In this document: piece after piece, positions 1-6,552 of the stretch
Position numbering within the stretch: the stretch's first letter is position 1
Layout: each line of letters opens with the position of its first letter
Source of the DNA: Fimbriimonadales bacterium
GTDB lineage: Bacteria; Armatimonadota; Fimbriimonadia; Fimbriimonadales; GBS-DC
Assembly: GCA_026416655.1 (NCBI GenBank)
Contig: JAOAES010000210.1
Location: forward strand, 1-8,317
DNA: 8,317 bases
Reading direction: 5' to 3'
The notes under the pieces: generated by a model
The model's input: only the letters and a program-made list of their open reading frames with translations
Told to the model about the DNA's origin: nothing
Databases searched by the model: none
Program-made: the position numbers and the translations under genes

Positions 1-60
1 CGTAGCGTCGGCGTCCCGCCGACAGAAGCAACCCATTCGTAGCGTCGGCGTCCCGCCGAC
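1..60. repeat. Two direct copies of a 23-bp hairpin repeat
   Basis: An identical 23-base unit occurs at 1-23 and 38-60, separated by 14 unrelated bases (period 37). Each unit contains the inverted repeat GTCGGCGTCCCGCCGAC (7-23 and 44-60), a perfect 7-bp GC-rich stem with a 3-base loop. The second copy ends 5 bases before the stop codon (66-68) of the minus-strand solute-binding protein gene, so its transcript would form the hairpins directly after translation ends. No T-run follows, so this is not a classical intrinsic terminator. It more resembles a REP-like dispersed palindrome that may also stabilise or end the message. A close variant lies at 4159-4178. The array may continue beyond the left edge. 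Confidence 0.85.
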
Positions 61-65
61 GACCG

Positions 66-1367
66 TTACGTCCACCGCCGATACTCCGCTGCCACGCGCT
101 GCTGCACATCGCGCAACGCCTGCTCAGGAGTCTTGTTCCCACTGAGCAGGTAGTCCTGCGCCGTGTAGAGTTCGTGCAGGTAGAGCGTGGCAATCGGCGT
201 AATCGGGAAAAAGCGGGCGTTTGGGCTGTCAACTAAGTCCAGAAACTTCGAGTAGCCGCGCTTCCAGACCTCGTCGGGCGCGCGTACCGTGCGCAGCTGC
301 GGGTGTTTCAGCACGCGCCGAATGTTCGGGATGCCGTGCATCGTCTCGGCGAACAGCAGCTGCGCCTCATCACTTTGCATCCACACGAAGAACTCCCACG
401 CCTCGCGCGAATGTTTCGACTCGCGGGGGATGCAGAACATGTTCTGCCCAATCCAGGTGGGCTTTTGCAGGCGGGGGTTGCGCTCAGGGTAGGGCACGGG
501 CGCCACTTCATACGGCACGCGCGGTGCGTATTTCTGGAACCAGTAGGGGTTCCACTGCCCGTTAATCATCATTGAGATTTTGCCGAGGAAGAAGGGGTTG
601 TTCGTGCCCTGTTCGTTGCCGAAGCTCATCGTGAACGCCTGTACCTCTTTGCCGCTGCCCATTGCCTCGATGAGGGCGCGGTAGTAGCGGGCGGCTTCGA
701 GGTTGGTCGGGTGGTCGGCGGTCGGCGCGCCTGTTGCAGGGTCGACGAACTGTCCCCCGAACGCGCCGATGATGTAAATCAAGTCAGGCGGGCGCATCCC
801 CAGCGTCTGAATCGCACCGCCGGGCGACTTGACCGTGAGCCGGCGCGCGTATTCCAGCGTCTGCTCCAGCGTGCGCGGCGGCTGATTGGGCGGAATGCCT
901 GCCCGCTTGAAGTGGTCGGGATTGTAAAACAGCGCCTGCGCGTCCAGCAGGTAGGGCATGGAGTAGAGCCTGCCCCGATACCGTCCCTGCGCCAGCGCGG
1001 CGGGCACAAAATCCGCCTCGCGCAAGCCCGATTCGCGGAACCAGTCGTCCAGCGGCAGCAGCGCATTATTCGCCGCCAACGGCGCAAGGTAGCCCGGCTC
1101 GCGCAAGGTGAAAAAATCGGGCGGCGCGCCCGCCACCACCGAACGAATAATCTTCGTGTCCTCCACCGCGCCGAGATTCTGGATATAGACCTTGCTCTGC
1201 ACGCGATTGTAGTGGTCAACGACGCCCTGAAACACCTTCTCCTCGTCGCCCGACCACATGCTCCATACGCGCAGCACTGTGCGCCCCTCTGGAATCGCTT
1301 CTTTTTTCAGGGCACAGCCGCCGAGTGCGGTCATTGCCACGCCCAAACCACCGAGTGGGAGACGCAT
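66..1367 (-). CDS. ABC transporter extracellular solute-binding lipoprotein (family 1, sugar type)
   Basis: This is a 433-residue periplasmic or membrane-anchored binding protein that would deliver a sugar-like solute to an ABC importer. The N-terminus has a short lipoprotein signal: Arg2, a hydrophobic stretch to about residue 17, then the lipobox L15-G16-G17-C18. Typical family features follow: the first beta strand (VLRVWSMWSGDEEKV, 31-45), PPDFFTLREPGYLAPL (82-97), YSMPYLLDAQALFYNP (135-150), GKISMMINGQWNPYWF (262-277) and a C-terminal GIPNIRRVL. The length fits the family. The start is secure at the N-side: an in-frame TAA lies four codons upstream of the ATG. No Shine-Dalgarno is visible; the AT-rich TATTAA (1377-1382, minus strand) lies 9 bases upstream. 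It is 44 bp downstream of priA on the same strand, so read-through is possible. No permease or ATPase gene is in the window. The solute cannot be told from sequence; a glycerol-3-phosphate or oligosaccharide binder is possible. Confidence 0.92.
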   Translation of the reverse strand: MRLPLGGLGVAMTALGGCALKKEAIPEGRTVLRVWSMWSGDEEKVFQGVVDHYNRVQSKVYIQNLGAVEDTKIIRSVVAGAPPDFFTLREPGYLAPLAANNALLPLDDWFRESGLREADFVPAALAQGRYRGRLYSMPYLLDAQALFYNPDHFKRAGIPPNQPPRTLEQTLEYARRLTVKSPGGAIQTLGMRPPDLIYIIGAFGGQFVDPATGAPTADHPTNLEAARYYRALIEAMGSGKEVQAFTMSFGNEQGTNNPFFLGKISMMINGQWNPYWFQKYAPRVPYEVAPVPYPERNPRLQKPTWIGQNMFCIPRESKHSREAWEFFVWMQSDEAQLLFAETMHGIPNIRRVLKHPQLRTVRAPDEVWKRGYSKFLDLVDSPNARFFPITPIATLYLHELYTAQDYLLSGNKTPEQALRDVQQRVAAEYRRWT

Positions 1368-1411
1368 TTCACACGATTAATAAGACCGATAGGGCGCGAT
1401 TCCTGCGCTCT

Positions 1412-3829
1412 CTAAAGCAGCTGCATCGGGTCGATATCTACTCGGACGCGCGCGCGTTCAGCAAGGGGCAGGGCGTCCAGTGCAGGCGCGAGTATCTCTG
1501 CGGGTTCTGTCTCAGGCGCGAACTTGAGCAGCAGATGATACCGATAGCGATTTTCCACGCGCTCCAGCGGCGCGGGGGCAGGACCGAGTAGCTGCAGGAG
1601 CCTGTCGCCAACTTGTGGGTTGAGCATCTCCGCAAGCTGCACTAAGGGGCGTTCGGCGGCGGGCGCACCGACGTCGGTGCAGAGCAGATTCACCAACCGT
1701 GTGAAGGGGGGATAGCCCACCTCGCGCCGCAGTTCCAGCTCCTGTCGGTAGAAAGCGTCATAGTCTTGCTTCAGGGCGCACTGCACGGCGGGGTGGTCAG
1801 GGTTGTAGGTCTGCACAATCGCCTGTCCCCGCTGTTCGCGTCTGCCCGCCCGTCCGATGACCTGGGTCAGCAGTTGAAACACGCGCTCGCTGGCGCGAAA
1901 ATCGGGCAGGTAAAGCCCGGTATCCGCGCTGATGACGCCCACGAGCGTCACGCGGGGAAAATCCAGCCCCCGCGCCGCCATCTGCGTGCCAATCAGCACA
2001 TTCAGGTTGCCCGACCGGAACTCCGAGAGCACTTGCAGCAGCTGTCCCCGCCTTTGGAACACATCGCGGTCTAAACGCGCGGCGCGCGCTTCAGGCAGGA
2101 GCTGTTGCAGCGTCGCCTCCACGCGCTGCGTGCCCACGCCAAACGGTCGAATCTCCAGCCCCCCACACTGCGGACACACCGACGGCGGCGTCTGCCGATG
2201 CCCGCAGTGATGGCACAGCATAAACGGCGTCGCGCCGCGATGATACACCAGCGCGACAGAGCAGTTCGGACATATCGGCGTATATCCGCATTCCCGACAC
2301 AGTAGCATCGGCGCGAAGCCCCGGCGGTTCAGGAACAGGATTGCCTGCTCCCCCCGCGCGAGCGTCTCCTTGAGCGCGTCGAGCAGTTCCGGGCTGATGG
2401 GCTGGAACGGCTTGCCCCGCAGGTCGACGAGTTGCGTCTCGGGGAGCGTCGCGCCGCCCACACGCTCTGGCAGATCGAGCCTCTGGAGCAAGCCCTGTTC
2501 CGCCCGGTAAAAAGTTTCCAGCGCGGGCGTCGCGGAACCGAGCAGCAGCACAGCGCGGGCGTCGCGGGCGCGCGCTTCTGCGAGGGGGCGGGCGTGATAA
2601 GTGGGCGCGTAGGCTTGTTTGTAGGAGGTCTCATGTTCCTCATCCACGATAATCAGCCCCACATCGGGCATCGGCGCGAAGATTGCCGAGCGTGCGCCCA
2701 CCACGACAGGGGCGTCGCCGCGTCGGATGCGCAGCCACTGGGCGTAGCGTTCGGAGGGGCTGAGCTGACTGTGCCACACGGCGACGCCCGCGCCGAACCG
2801 CTCGCGAAACGCCTGACTGACCTGCGCTGTGAGTGCAATCTCAGGCACCAGCACCATCACGCCGCGCCCCATCCGCAGGCATTCCGCCGCTGCACGCAGG
2901 TACACCTCCGTTTTGCCACTGCCCGTCACGCCATAAAGCAGAAACGCCTGATGCCCGCCCTCGCGCAGCGCATTGTTGAGCGCGTCGACGGCGCGTTGTT
3001 GTGCAGGTGTGAGCGCAGGGGGCGGGGTTGTGGGAGTGGCTGGCTCCTCATTGCTACGCACTATCCGTACGAGTCCTCGCGATTCCAGTGTGCGCAGCGA
3101 TTGTGGGCTGACGCCCGTCGCTTGGAGCAACGCGGCGCGGGGTAGCCTGCCTTCGGGATGCTCCAGCAGGTGCATCAGCAGCGCGGCTTGGGAGGGCGCG
3201 CGTTGCGCTTCACCTGCGAAAAATGCGTCCAGCGTGTCGGGCGTCGCCGTCAGCTCCACGAACGCCTCAGAAGAGGGGGGCGGGGGCGGCGGCTCCAGTT
3301 CATAACTTGTGCGCACACAGCCCTTCTCACGCAGTCCACGCAGCCCCGGTTGCCAGATGGCGGCGGCAAGCTCGCGTTTGAGAACTGCCAGGCTGACGCG
3401 CCCACCGTGTCGCCGAATGGCTTCCGCCGTCATACGCTGGGCTTGGGAACGCAGCGTCGGCAACGGCTCCACCAACTCCATGAGGGCGCGGAGGCGGTAG
3501 CGCGCCCCAGAGGGCAACAGTGTCTGCGCCGCCTCCGCAGGCGAGCAGAGCAGAGAACGCTCCATCAGACGCATCAGGTTCAGGAGCGACTCGTCCAGCA
3601 GGGGCTGGCTCAGCGCGGCGTCAATCGGTCGGAGGGGATACGCCAGCGTGTCGGGGGCTTCCAGTTCGTAAATGTGCAGCACTAAGCCGAGCGCAAGGCG
3701 GTTCTGCAGGGGAACTAACACTCCCGCGCCGGGCGACAGGGTTTGACAAAGCGATTCAGGGACGGCATAAGTCAGCGTCTGATACGCCAGTGCGCCCCCT
3801 GTGAGAAGTAGAACCTCTGAAACTATCAT
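1412..3829 (-). CDS. priA: Primosomal protein N' (replication restart helicase PriA)
   Basis: PriA is a 3'-5' superfamily 2 DNA helicase that recognises stalled forks and reloads the replicative helicase. This 805-residue protein is full length. The N-terminal DNA-binding part (about 1-265) includes a winged-helix-like stretch and a proline run near 179-185. The helicase core has Walker A GVTGSGKT (300-307), DEEH (396-399), GSATPA (431-436), GTQMAARGLDFP (614-625) and QVIGRAGR (656-663). Eight zinc-binding cysteines sit in four CxxC pairs: C511/C514, C520/C523, C539/C542 and C552/C555. One oddity is that the usual GHDFP of motif V reads GLDFP. The ATG at 3829 is the only ATG, GTG or TTG before the upstream in-frame stop at 3989-3991, although that 53-codon stretch is open. 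It has no clear Shine-Dalgarno. The solute-binding protein gene follows 44 bp downstream. Confidence 0.97.
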   Translation of the reverse strand: MIVSEVLLLTGGALAYQTLTYAVPESLCQTLSPGAGVLVPLQNRLALGLVLHIYELEAPDTLAYPLRPIDAALSQPLLDESLLNLMRLMERSLLCSPAEAAQTLLPSGARYRLRALMELVEPLPTLRSQAQRMTAEAIRRHGGRVSLAVLKRELAAAIWQPGLRGLREKGCVRTSYELEPPPPPPSSEAFVELTATPDTLDAFFAGEAQRAPSQAALLMHLLEHPEGRLPRAALLQATGVSPQSLRTLESRGLVRIVRSNEEPATPTTPPPALTPAQQRAVDALNNALREGGHQAFLLYGVTGSGKTEVYLRAAAECLRMGRGVMVLVPEIALTAQVSQAFRERFGAGVAVWHSQLSPSERYAQWLRIRRGDAPVVVGARSAIFAPMPDVGLIIVDEEHETSYKQAYAPTYHARPLAEARARDARAVLLLGSATPALETFYRAEQGLLQRLDLPERVGGATLPETQLVDLRGKPFQPISPELLDALKETLARGEQAILFLNRRGFAPMLLCRECGYTPICPNCSVALVYHRGATPFMLCHHCGHRQTPPSVCPQCGGLEIRPFGVGTQRVEATLQQLLPEARAARLDRDVFQRRGQLLQVLSEFRSGNLNVLIGTQMAARGLDFPRVTLVGVISADTGLYLPDFRASERVFQLLTQVIGRAGRREQRGQAIVQTYNPDHPAVQCALKQDYDAFYRQELELRREVGYPPFTRLVNLLCTDVGAPAAERPLVQLAEMLNPQVGDRLLQLLGPAPAPLERVENRYRYHLLLKFAPETEPAEILAPALDALPLAERARVRVDIDPMQLL

Positions 3830-3999
3830 GCGCGTGCTTCGCGATTCCCAGTGTAAGGCTGCCCCAATCGCTGAGAGGGCGAGGGGCGTCTTCCGCTCGC
3901 GCTCGTATTGCTCCCCAAACTCTTCACCAGATGCTCCCGTGTTTTTGGTAACATCGTCGCCCGCTTCCGCAAGTGCAAGATGAGCCCCTTAGGCTCCGT

Positions 4000-4005
4000 A
4001 TTATA
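4000..4005 (-). promoter_or_regulatory. Candidate -10 box for leftward transcription toward priA
   Basis: The minus strand reads GTGGGTATAATACGG, a perfect TATAAT. No convincing -35 box lies 16-18 bases upstream (the 17-base position reads CCGCGA). Initiation about 7 bases downstream, near 3993, would give priA a leader of roughly 165 bases. A second AT-rich hexamer, GATAAT (4019-4024, minus), lies a little upstream. Assignment to priA rests only on direction and lack of other genes. Confidence 0.45.
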
Positions 4006-4129
4006 CCCACACCGCATAATTATCGCGGGGACTTGCTTGCACCCCCAAAGCAAATCATCCCATGAGCGAATGGAAAGCACATCCTTTCGGGGCTTGTGTC
4101 TGACAGAAGGGAGGCAGGAGGCTTTAAGG

Positions 4130-4135
4130 TATAAT
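4130..4135 (+). promoter_or_regulatory. Candidate -10 box for the aminotransferase operon
   Basis: The plus strand reads TTAAGGTATAATCCC, a perfect TATAAT 85 bases before the aminotransferase ATG. The best -35-like match, CTGACA (4100-4105), is 24 bases upstream, too far for a standard promoter, so the -35 is weak or an activator helps. Initiation near 4142 would give a leader of about 79 bases containing the 4159-4178 hairpin and the ribosome site. Confidence 0.5.
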
Positions 4136-4158
4136 CCCATGTGGGTAAGCGGTCTGCT

Positions 4159-4178
4159 CGTCGGCGGGAGCGCCGACG
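4159..4178. repeat. Third copy (variant) of the hairpin repeat, in the aminotransferase leader
   Basis: CGTCGGCGGGAGCGCCGACG is a perfect 8-bp stem with a 4-base GGAG loop. It equals the reverse complement of the hairpin core at 7-23 and 44-60 with one inserted base in the loop. It lies between the candidate -10 (4130-4135) and the Shine-Dalgarno (4204-4210), so it would fold in the 5' leader about 25 bases before the ribosome site. Confidence 0.75.
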
Positions 4179-4203
4179 CCCCTGCCGCGAGACGCCCCAG
4201 AGC

Positions 4204-4210
4204 AAGGAGG
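4204..4210 (+). promoter_or_regulatory. Strong Shine-Dalgarno for the aminotransferase
   Basis: AAGGAGG stands 10 bases before the ATG at 4221. It is the best ribosome site in the window and selects this ATG over the nearby ATGs at 4227 and 4230. The contrast with the other genes, which lack a visible Shine-Dalgarno, is notable. Confidence 0.85.
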
Positions 4211-4220
4211 GTCTGCAACG

Positions 4221-5111
4221 ATGCGAATGATGGTCAACTGGAATGGTGTTATCACCCCGTTGGAAGAAGCGTGCCTACCCGTCTTTGACCACGCTTATCT
4301 GTATGGCGACGGTCTATTCGAGGGCATCCGTATCTATAACCGTAATATCTTCAAGCTGGATCCGCATTTAGAGCGGCTCTATGATGGAGTTCGCCACCTC
4401 GATATTCGGGGGATGATTCCTTACGAAGAGCTTAAAGAGCGCATTCTGGAGACGGCGGAGGCGGCGGGCGCGGAGAACGCCTATATTCGAGTATCCGTCT
4501 CGCGCGGCACGGGAATCGGACTGAACCCTGAGAATATCAATCAAACGCCGAATGTGATGATTGCCATTACACGCCTTGCGCTCTATCCACCTGAGATGTA
4601 TGAGGCGGGACTGCGCGTCGTTACAGTCTCCACGCGCGTGACCCCACCCGACGCGCTCGATCCACGCATCAAGTCTATCGGGCGCTATGTGGCGAACATT
4701 CAGGCGAAGATTGAGGCGAACCGGCAGGGCGCGGGCGAAGGGCTGATGTTGAATATGCAAGGCTATGTCGCGGAAGCCACCGGCGACAACCTGTTCATCG
4801 TCAAAGACGGCGTGTTGCGCACGCCTCACCCTGCTTGCGGGATCCTAAAAGGGATAACACGCGGGACGGTCATCGAAATCGCTCAGGATTGGGGCATTCC
4901 CGTCGTGGAGGACTGGCTGACGCTACACGATGTTTACACTGCCGACGAAGCATTTCTGACGGGCACGGCAGCGGAGATTATCCCGATGGTCATGCTGGAT
5001 TATCGTCCGATTGGCGACGGCAAGCCGGGCGAGCTGACCGAGAAGATTATCGGCGAGTTCCGCCAGCGCGTGCGTGAGGACGGGGTGCGCATCGGCGTCG
5101 GCGTGCGATGA
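4221..5111 (+). CDS. ilvE: Branched-chain amino acid aminotransferase (class IV PLP enzyme)
   Basis: This 296-residue cytoplasmic enzyme would transfer the amino group between glutamate and the 2-oxo acids of leucine, isoleucine and valine. It shows the class IV fold pattern: VFDHAYLYGDGLFEGIRIYN (21-40), the PLP-binding lysine K151 in DPRIKSIGRY, GYVAEATGDNLF (181-192) with the cofactor-contacting E185, TPHPACGILKGITR (201-214) and ADEAFLTGTAAEI (241-253). The YGDGLFEGIR form and length match the shorter bacterial/archaeal-type IlvE rather than D-alanine aminotransferase or aminodeoxychorismate lyase, though class IV substrate range is hard to fix by eye. The start at 4221 is supported by AAGGAGG 10 bases upstream. 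The stop TGA overlaps the next gene's ATG by four bases, so the two are probably translationally coupled. No other ilv or leu genes are nearby. Confidence 0.93.
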   Translation: MRMMVNWNGVITPLEEACLPVFDHAYLYGDGLFEGIRIYNRNIFKLDPHLERLYDGVRHLDIRGMIPYEELKERILETAEAAGAENAYIRVSVSRGTGIGLNPENINQTPNVMIAITRLALYPPEMYEAGLRVVTVSTRVTPPDALDPRIKSIGRYVANIQAKIEANRQGAGEGLMLNMQGYVAEATGDNLFIVKDGVLRTPHPACGILKGITRGTVIEIAQDWGIPVVEDWLTLHDVYTADEAFLTGTAAEIIPMVMLDYRPIGDGKPGELTEKIIGEFRQRVREDGVRIGVGVR

Positions 5112-5362
5112 ACTGCGGCTATTGCGAGCGTCCCGCGCAGTATGAGGTTCAGGCAGGTTTCCAGCGTTTGCGCCTGTGTTTGGAATGCGCCCGTGCATGG
5201 ACGCGCCGTGAGCTGAACACACCGCTGTTGACCTGGCTACAGCAGATGAAACCTGCGCCACGCTCGCACACCGAATGCCCGTTCTGTGGGTGCGCCCTCG
5301 CTACCGCGCGAGAAACAGGGCTGTACGGCTGCCCGCTGTGCTACCTCCTTCTGGACGCCTGA
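5108..5362 (+). CDS. Short McsA-like double zinc-ribbon protein
   Basis: This is an 84-residue small cytoplasmic protein with four cysteine pairs: C3/C6, C24/C27, C57/C60 (plus C62) and C75/C78. The pattern follows McsA, the activator of the McsB arginine kinase in Clp protease control: an opening CxxCxRPA, LCLECAR, then CPFCG, and finally ETGLYGCPLCY, matching McsA's CPxCG and GCxxCY finger. McsA itself is about 180 residues and continues with a UVR coiled-coil motif. Here the protein stops six residues after the last CxxC pair, and only 6 bp separate it from the convergent pntAA, so the tail is absent rather than frameshifted nearby. The ATG overlaps the aminotransferase stop (ATGA). No mcsB, clpC or ctsR is present. 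The function is unknown; zinc binding is near certain from the cysteine pairs. Confidence 0.85.
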   Translation: MNCGYCERPAQYEVQAGFQRLRLCLECARAWTRRELNTPLLTWLQQMKPAPRSHTECPFCGCALATARETGLYGCPLCYLLLDA

Positions 5363-5368
5363 GGGTGC

Positions 5369-6526
5369 CTACGCCTCCAGACTTGCCGCCACTCGTGGGT
5401 GAACCACCTTACCGCCCCAGGTGACCAGCGTCTCACGGGCAATCTCGTCGTCGTTGTCGGGCTTCGGTTCTGGCAGCATGCCCACCTTGTGCAAGTGCGC
5501 CACAAGATTAAAAAGGTTGCGACTGTAGAGCATGCTGGCGTCTATCGGGACGGTAGAGGGTAAGTTCACGGCACCGACGATGGTGACGCCGTGATGTTGG
5601 AGGGTTTCGCCCGGCTGGGTAAGTTCGCAGTTGCCGCCCCACTCGGCGGCGAGGTCGATAATCACGCTGCCTGCGGGCATCGCTTCCACCACACGGCGCG
5701 GGATGAGCAGCGGCGCCCGCTTGCCCGGCACGGCGGCGGTCGTGATGACGACCTCCTGTTGGACGAGATGTTCGCCCAGTAGGTCTTGCTGGCGGCGCAG
5801 CGTCTCTTCCTCCAGCGCTCGGGCGTAGCCGCCTGCCGTTTCCGCCTGCACGACATCCAACGGGATCTCCACGAACTTCGCGCCGACGCTTTCCACCTGC
5901 TCGCGTGTGGCAGGGCGCACATCGTAGCCCGACACCGCCGCGCCAAGCCGCTTGGCGGTCGCCATCGCCTGCAGTCCCGCCACGCCCGCGCCAATCACGA
6001 ACACGCGCGCGGGTGAGACAGTGCCTGCCGCACTCATCAGCAGGGGGAACATGCTCGGCAACAGACTTGCGGCAAGCAGCACCGCCTTGTAGCCCGCGAC
6101 GGTCGCCATCGATGAGAGCGCGTCCATGCTCTGCGCGCGGGTGATGCGCGGGATCAGCTCCATCGCGAAGGCAGTTGCACCGCGCTCAGCGAGTTGCGCG
6201 ATGCCCTGCGGTCTGAAAAGCGGCTCCATAAATCCGATCCATACCTGTCCTGCCCGGATGAGGGGTAAATCCGCACCGAAGTTCGGGTTCGCGCCTGCTG
6301 TGCGCACGGCTAAAATCACATCGGCTTGCTCCAGCACCGCCGCGCGCGTGGGCAGCACCGTTGCGCCTGCCGCCAGATAGGCTTCGTCAGCGTGGAACGC
6401 CCCTCCCCCTGCGCCCGACTGGACTATCACCTCAAAGCCGAGCTTGGTATAGTTGGCAACCTGTGCGGGGATAAGCGCAACGCGCCGCTCGTGGGGATAG
6501 GTCTCCTGCAGTACGCCTAATTTCAT
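5369..6526 (-). CDS. pntAA: NAD(P) transhydrogenase alpha subunit, NAD(H)-binding domain I (PntAA type)
   Basis: This is a 385-residue soluble NAD(H)-binding component of the proton-translocating transhydrogenase, which links NADH/NADP+ hydride transfer to the proton gradient. The N-terminal AlaDH/PNT domain opens with MKLGVLQETYPHERRVALIP. The RQD loop that marks transhydrogenase rather than alanine dehydrogenase is present as R127, Q132 and D135 in PRITRAQSMDALSS. The Rossmann domain has GAGVAG (179-184) and, at the end of the next strand, D202 in GYDVRP, consistent with NAD rather than NADP. Further hallmarks are TTAAVPGKRAP (262-272), IIDLAAEWGGNCELTQPG (289-306) and NLPSTVP (321-327). 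M140 stands where SSQ is usual. The membrane and NADP subunits (pntAB, pntB) are not adjacent on either side. The start has TACAAT 7 bases before the ATG and no Shine-Dalgarno, suggesting a leaderless mRNA. Confidence 0.94.
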   Translation of the reverse strand: MKLGVLQETYPHERRVALIPAQVANYTKLGFEVIVQSGAGGGAFHADEAYLAAGATVLPTRAAVLEQADVILAVRTAGANPNFGADLPLIRAGQVWIGFMEPLFRPQGIAQLAERGATAFAMELIPRITRAQSMDALSSMATVAGYKAVLLAASLLPSMFPLLMSAAGTVSPARVFVIGAGVAGLQAMATAKRLGAAVSGYDVRPATREQVESVGAKFVEIPLDVVQAETAGGYARALEEETLRRQQDLLGEHLVQQEVVITTAAVPGKRAPLLIPRRVVEAMPAGSVIIDLAAEWGGNCELTQPGETLQHHGVTIVGAVNLPSTVPIDASMLYSRNLFNLVAHLHKVGMLPEPKPDNDDEIARETLVTWGGKVVHPRVAASLEA

Positions 6527-6533
6527 CGGCTTA

Positions 6534-6539
6534 ATTGTA
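6534..6539 (-). promoter_or_regulatory. Candidate -10 box for leaderless pntAA mRNA
   Basis: The minus strand reads TACAATTAAGCCGATG, with the hexamer TACAAT exactly 7 bases before the pntAA ATG (6524-6526). Initiation at the usual distance would fall on or next to the A of the ATG. There is no Shine-Dalgarno. No good -35 box is seen; its expected place overlaps the opposite promoter's TATAAT. Confidence 0.6.
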
Positions 6540-6552
6540 CCTTCGGGATGGG

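Larger units (their letters stand above)
3830..4220. other. 391-bp intergenic region between priA and the aminotransferase gene
   Basis: This divergent intergenic region has no gene I can identify. It holds a perfect minus-strand TATAAT (4000-4005), a plus-strand TATAAT (4130-4135), a hairpin repeat (4159-4178) and a strong Shine-Dalgarno (4204-4210). The part next to priA (3830-3990) is open in several frames. One minus-strand frame begins with an ATG at 3954, encodes 42 residues and ends at 3826, overlapping the priA start as ATGA. It has no clear ribosome site and I recognise no family. No tRNA, tmRNA, SRP or RNase P RNA core was seen. The aminotransferase leader, about 80 bases, is too short for a T-box. 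Confidence 0.6.

Noticed and set aside
1..60. Possible CRISPR array from two identical repeats
   Set aside because: There are only two units, the 14-base spacer is too short, and there are no cas genes. The hairpin fits a REP-like repeat better.
711..1415. Plus-strand open frame of 234 codons opposite the solute-binding protein gene
   Set aside because: The opposite strand encodes a clear lipoprotein; this frame is Arg/Gln/His-rich shadow sequence.
2432..3145. Long plus-strand open frame (237 codons) opposite priA
   Set aside because: It is antisense to the conserved helicase core of priA, and its translation shows no family motif. It is a by-product of GC-rich codon use.
3830..4130. Housekeeping RNA gene (SRP RNA, tmRNA, RNase P RNA or tRNA)
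   Set aside because: None of the conserved core sequences or a T-loop GTTCGA motif was found. A 6S-like RNA cannot be excluded by eye.
3955..4218. Longer version of the minus-strand leader ORF (130 codons in all)
   Set aside because: It would run across both candidate -10 boxes and the hairpin repeat. Only the 42-codon end near priA lies downstream of the minus-strand TATAAT.
4142..4220. T-box or amino-acid riboswitch in front of ilvE
   Set aside because: The leader is about 80 bases with one simple hairpin. No T-box core, no terminator/antiterminator pair and no leader peptide rich in Leu, Ile or Val codons is seen.
3908..4288. Plus-strand open frame of 126 codons spanning the intergenic region into ilvE
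   Set aside because: It runs through the candidate promoter, hairpin and Shine-Dalgarno of ilvE and overlaps its start out of frame; no family is recognised.
5880..5892. Further copies of the hairpin repeat (CGCCGACG-like bits, also near 7288)
   Set aside because: They lack the pairing arm and lie inside coding sequence, so they are chance half-sites.
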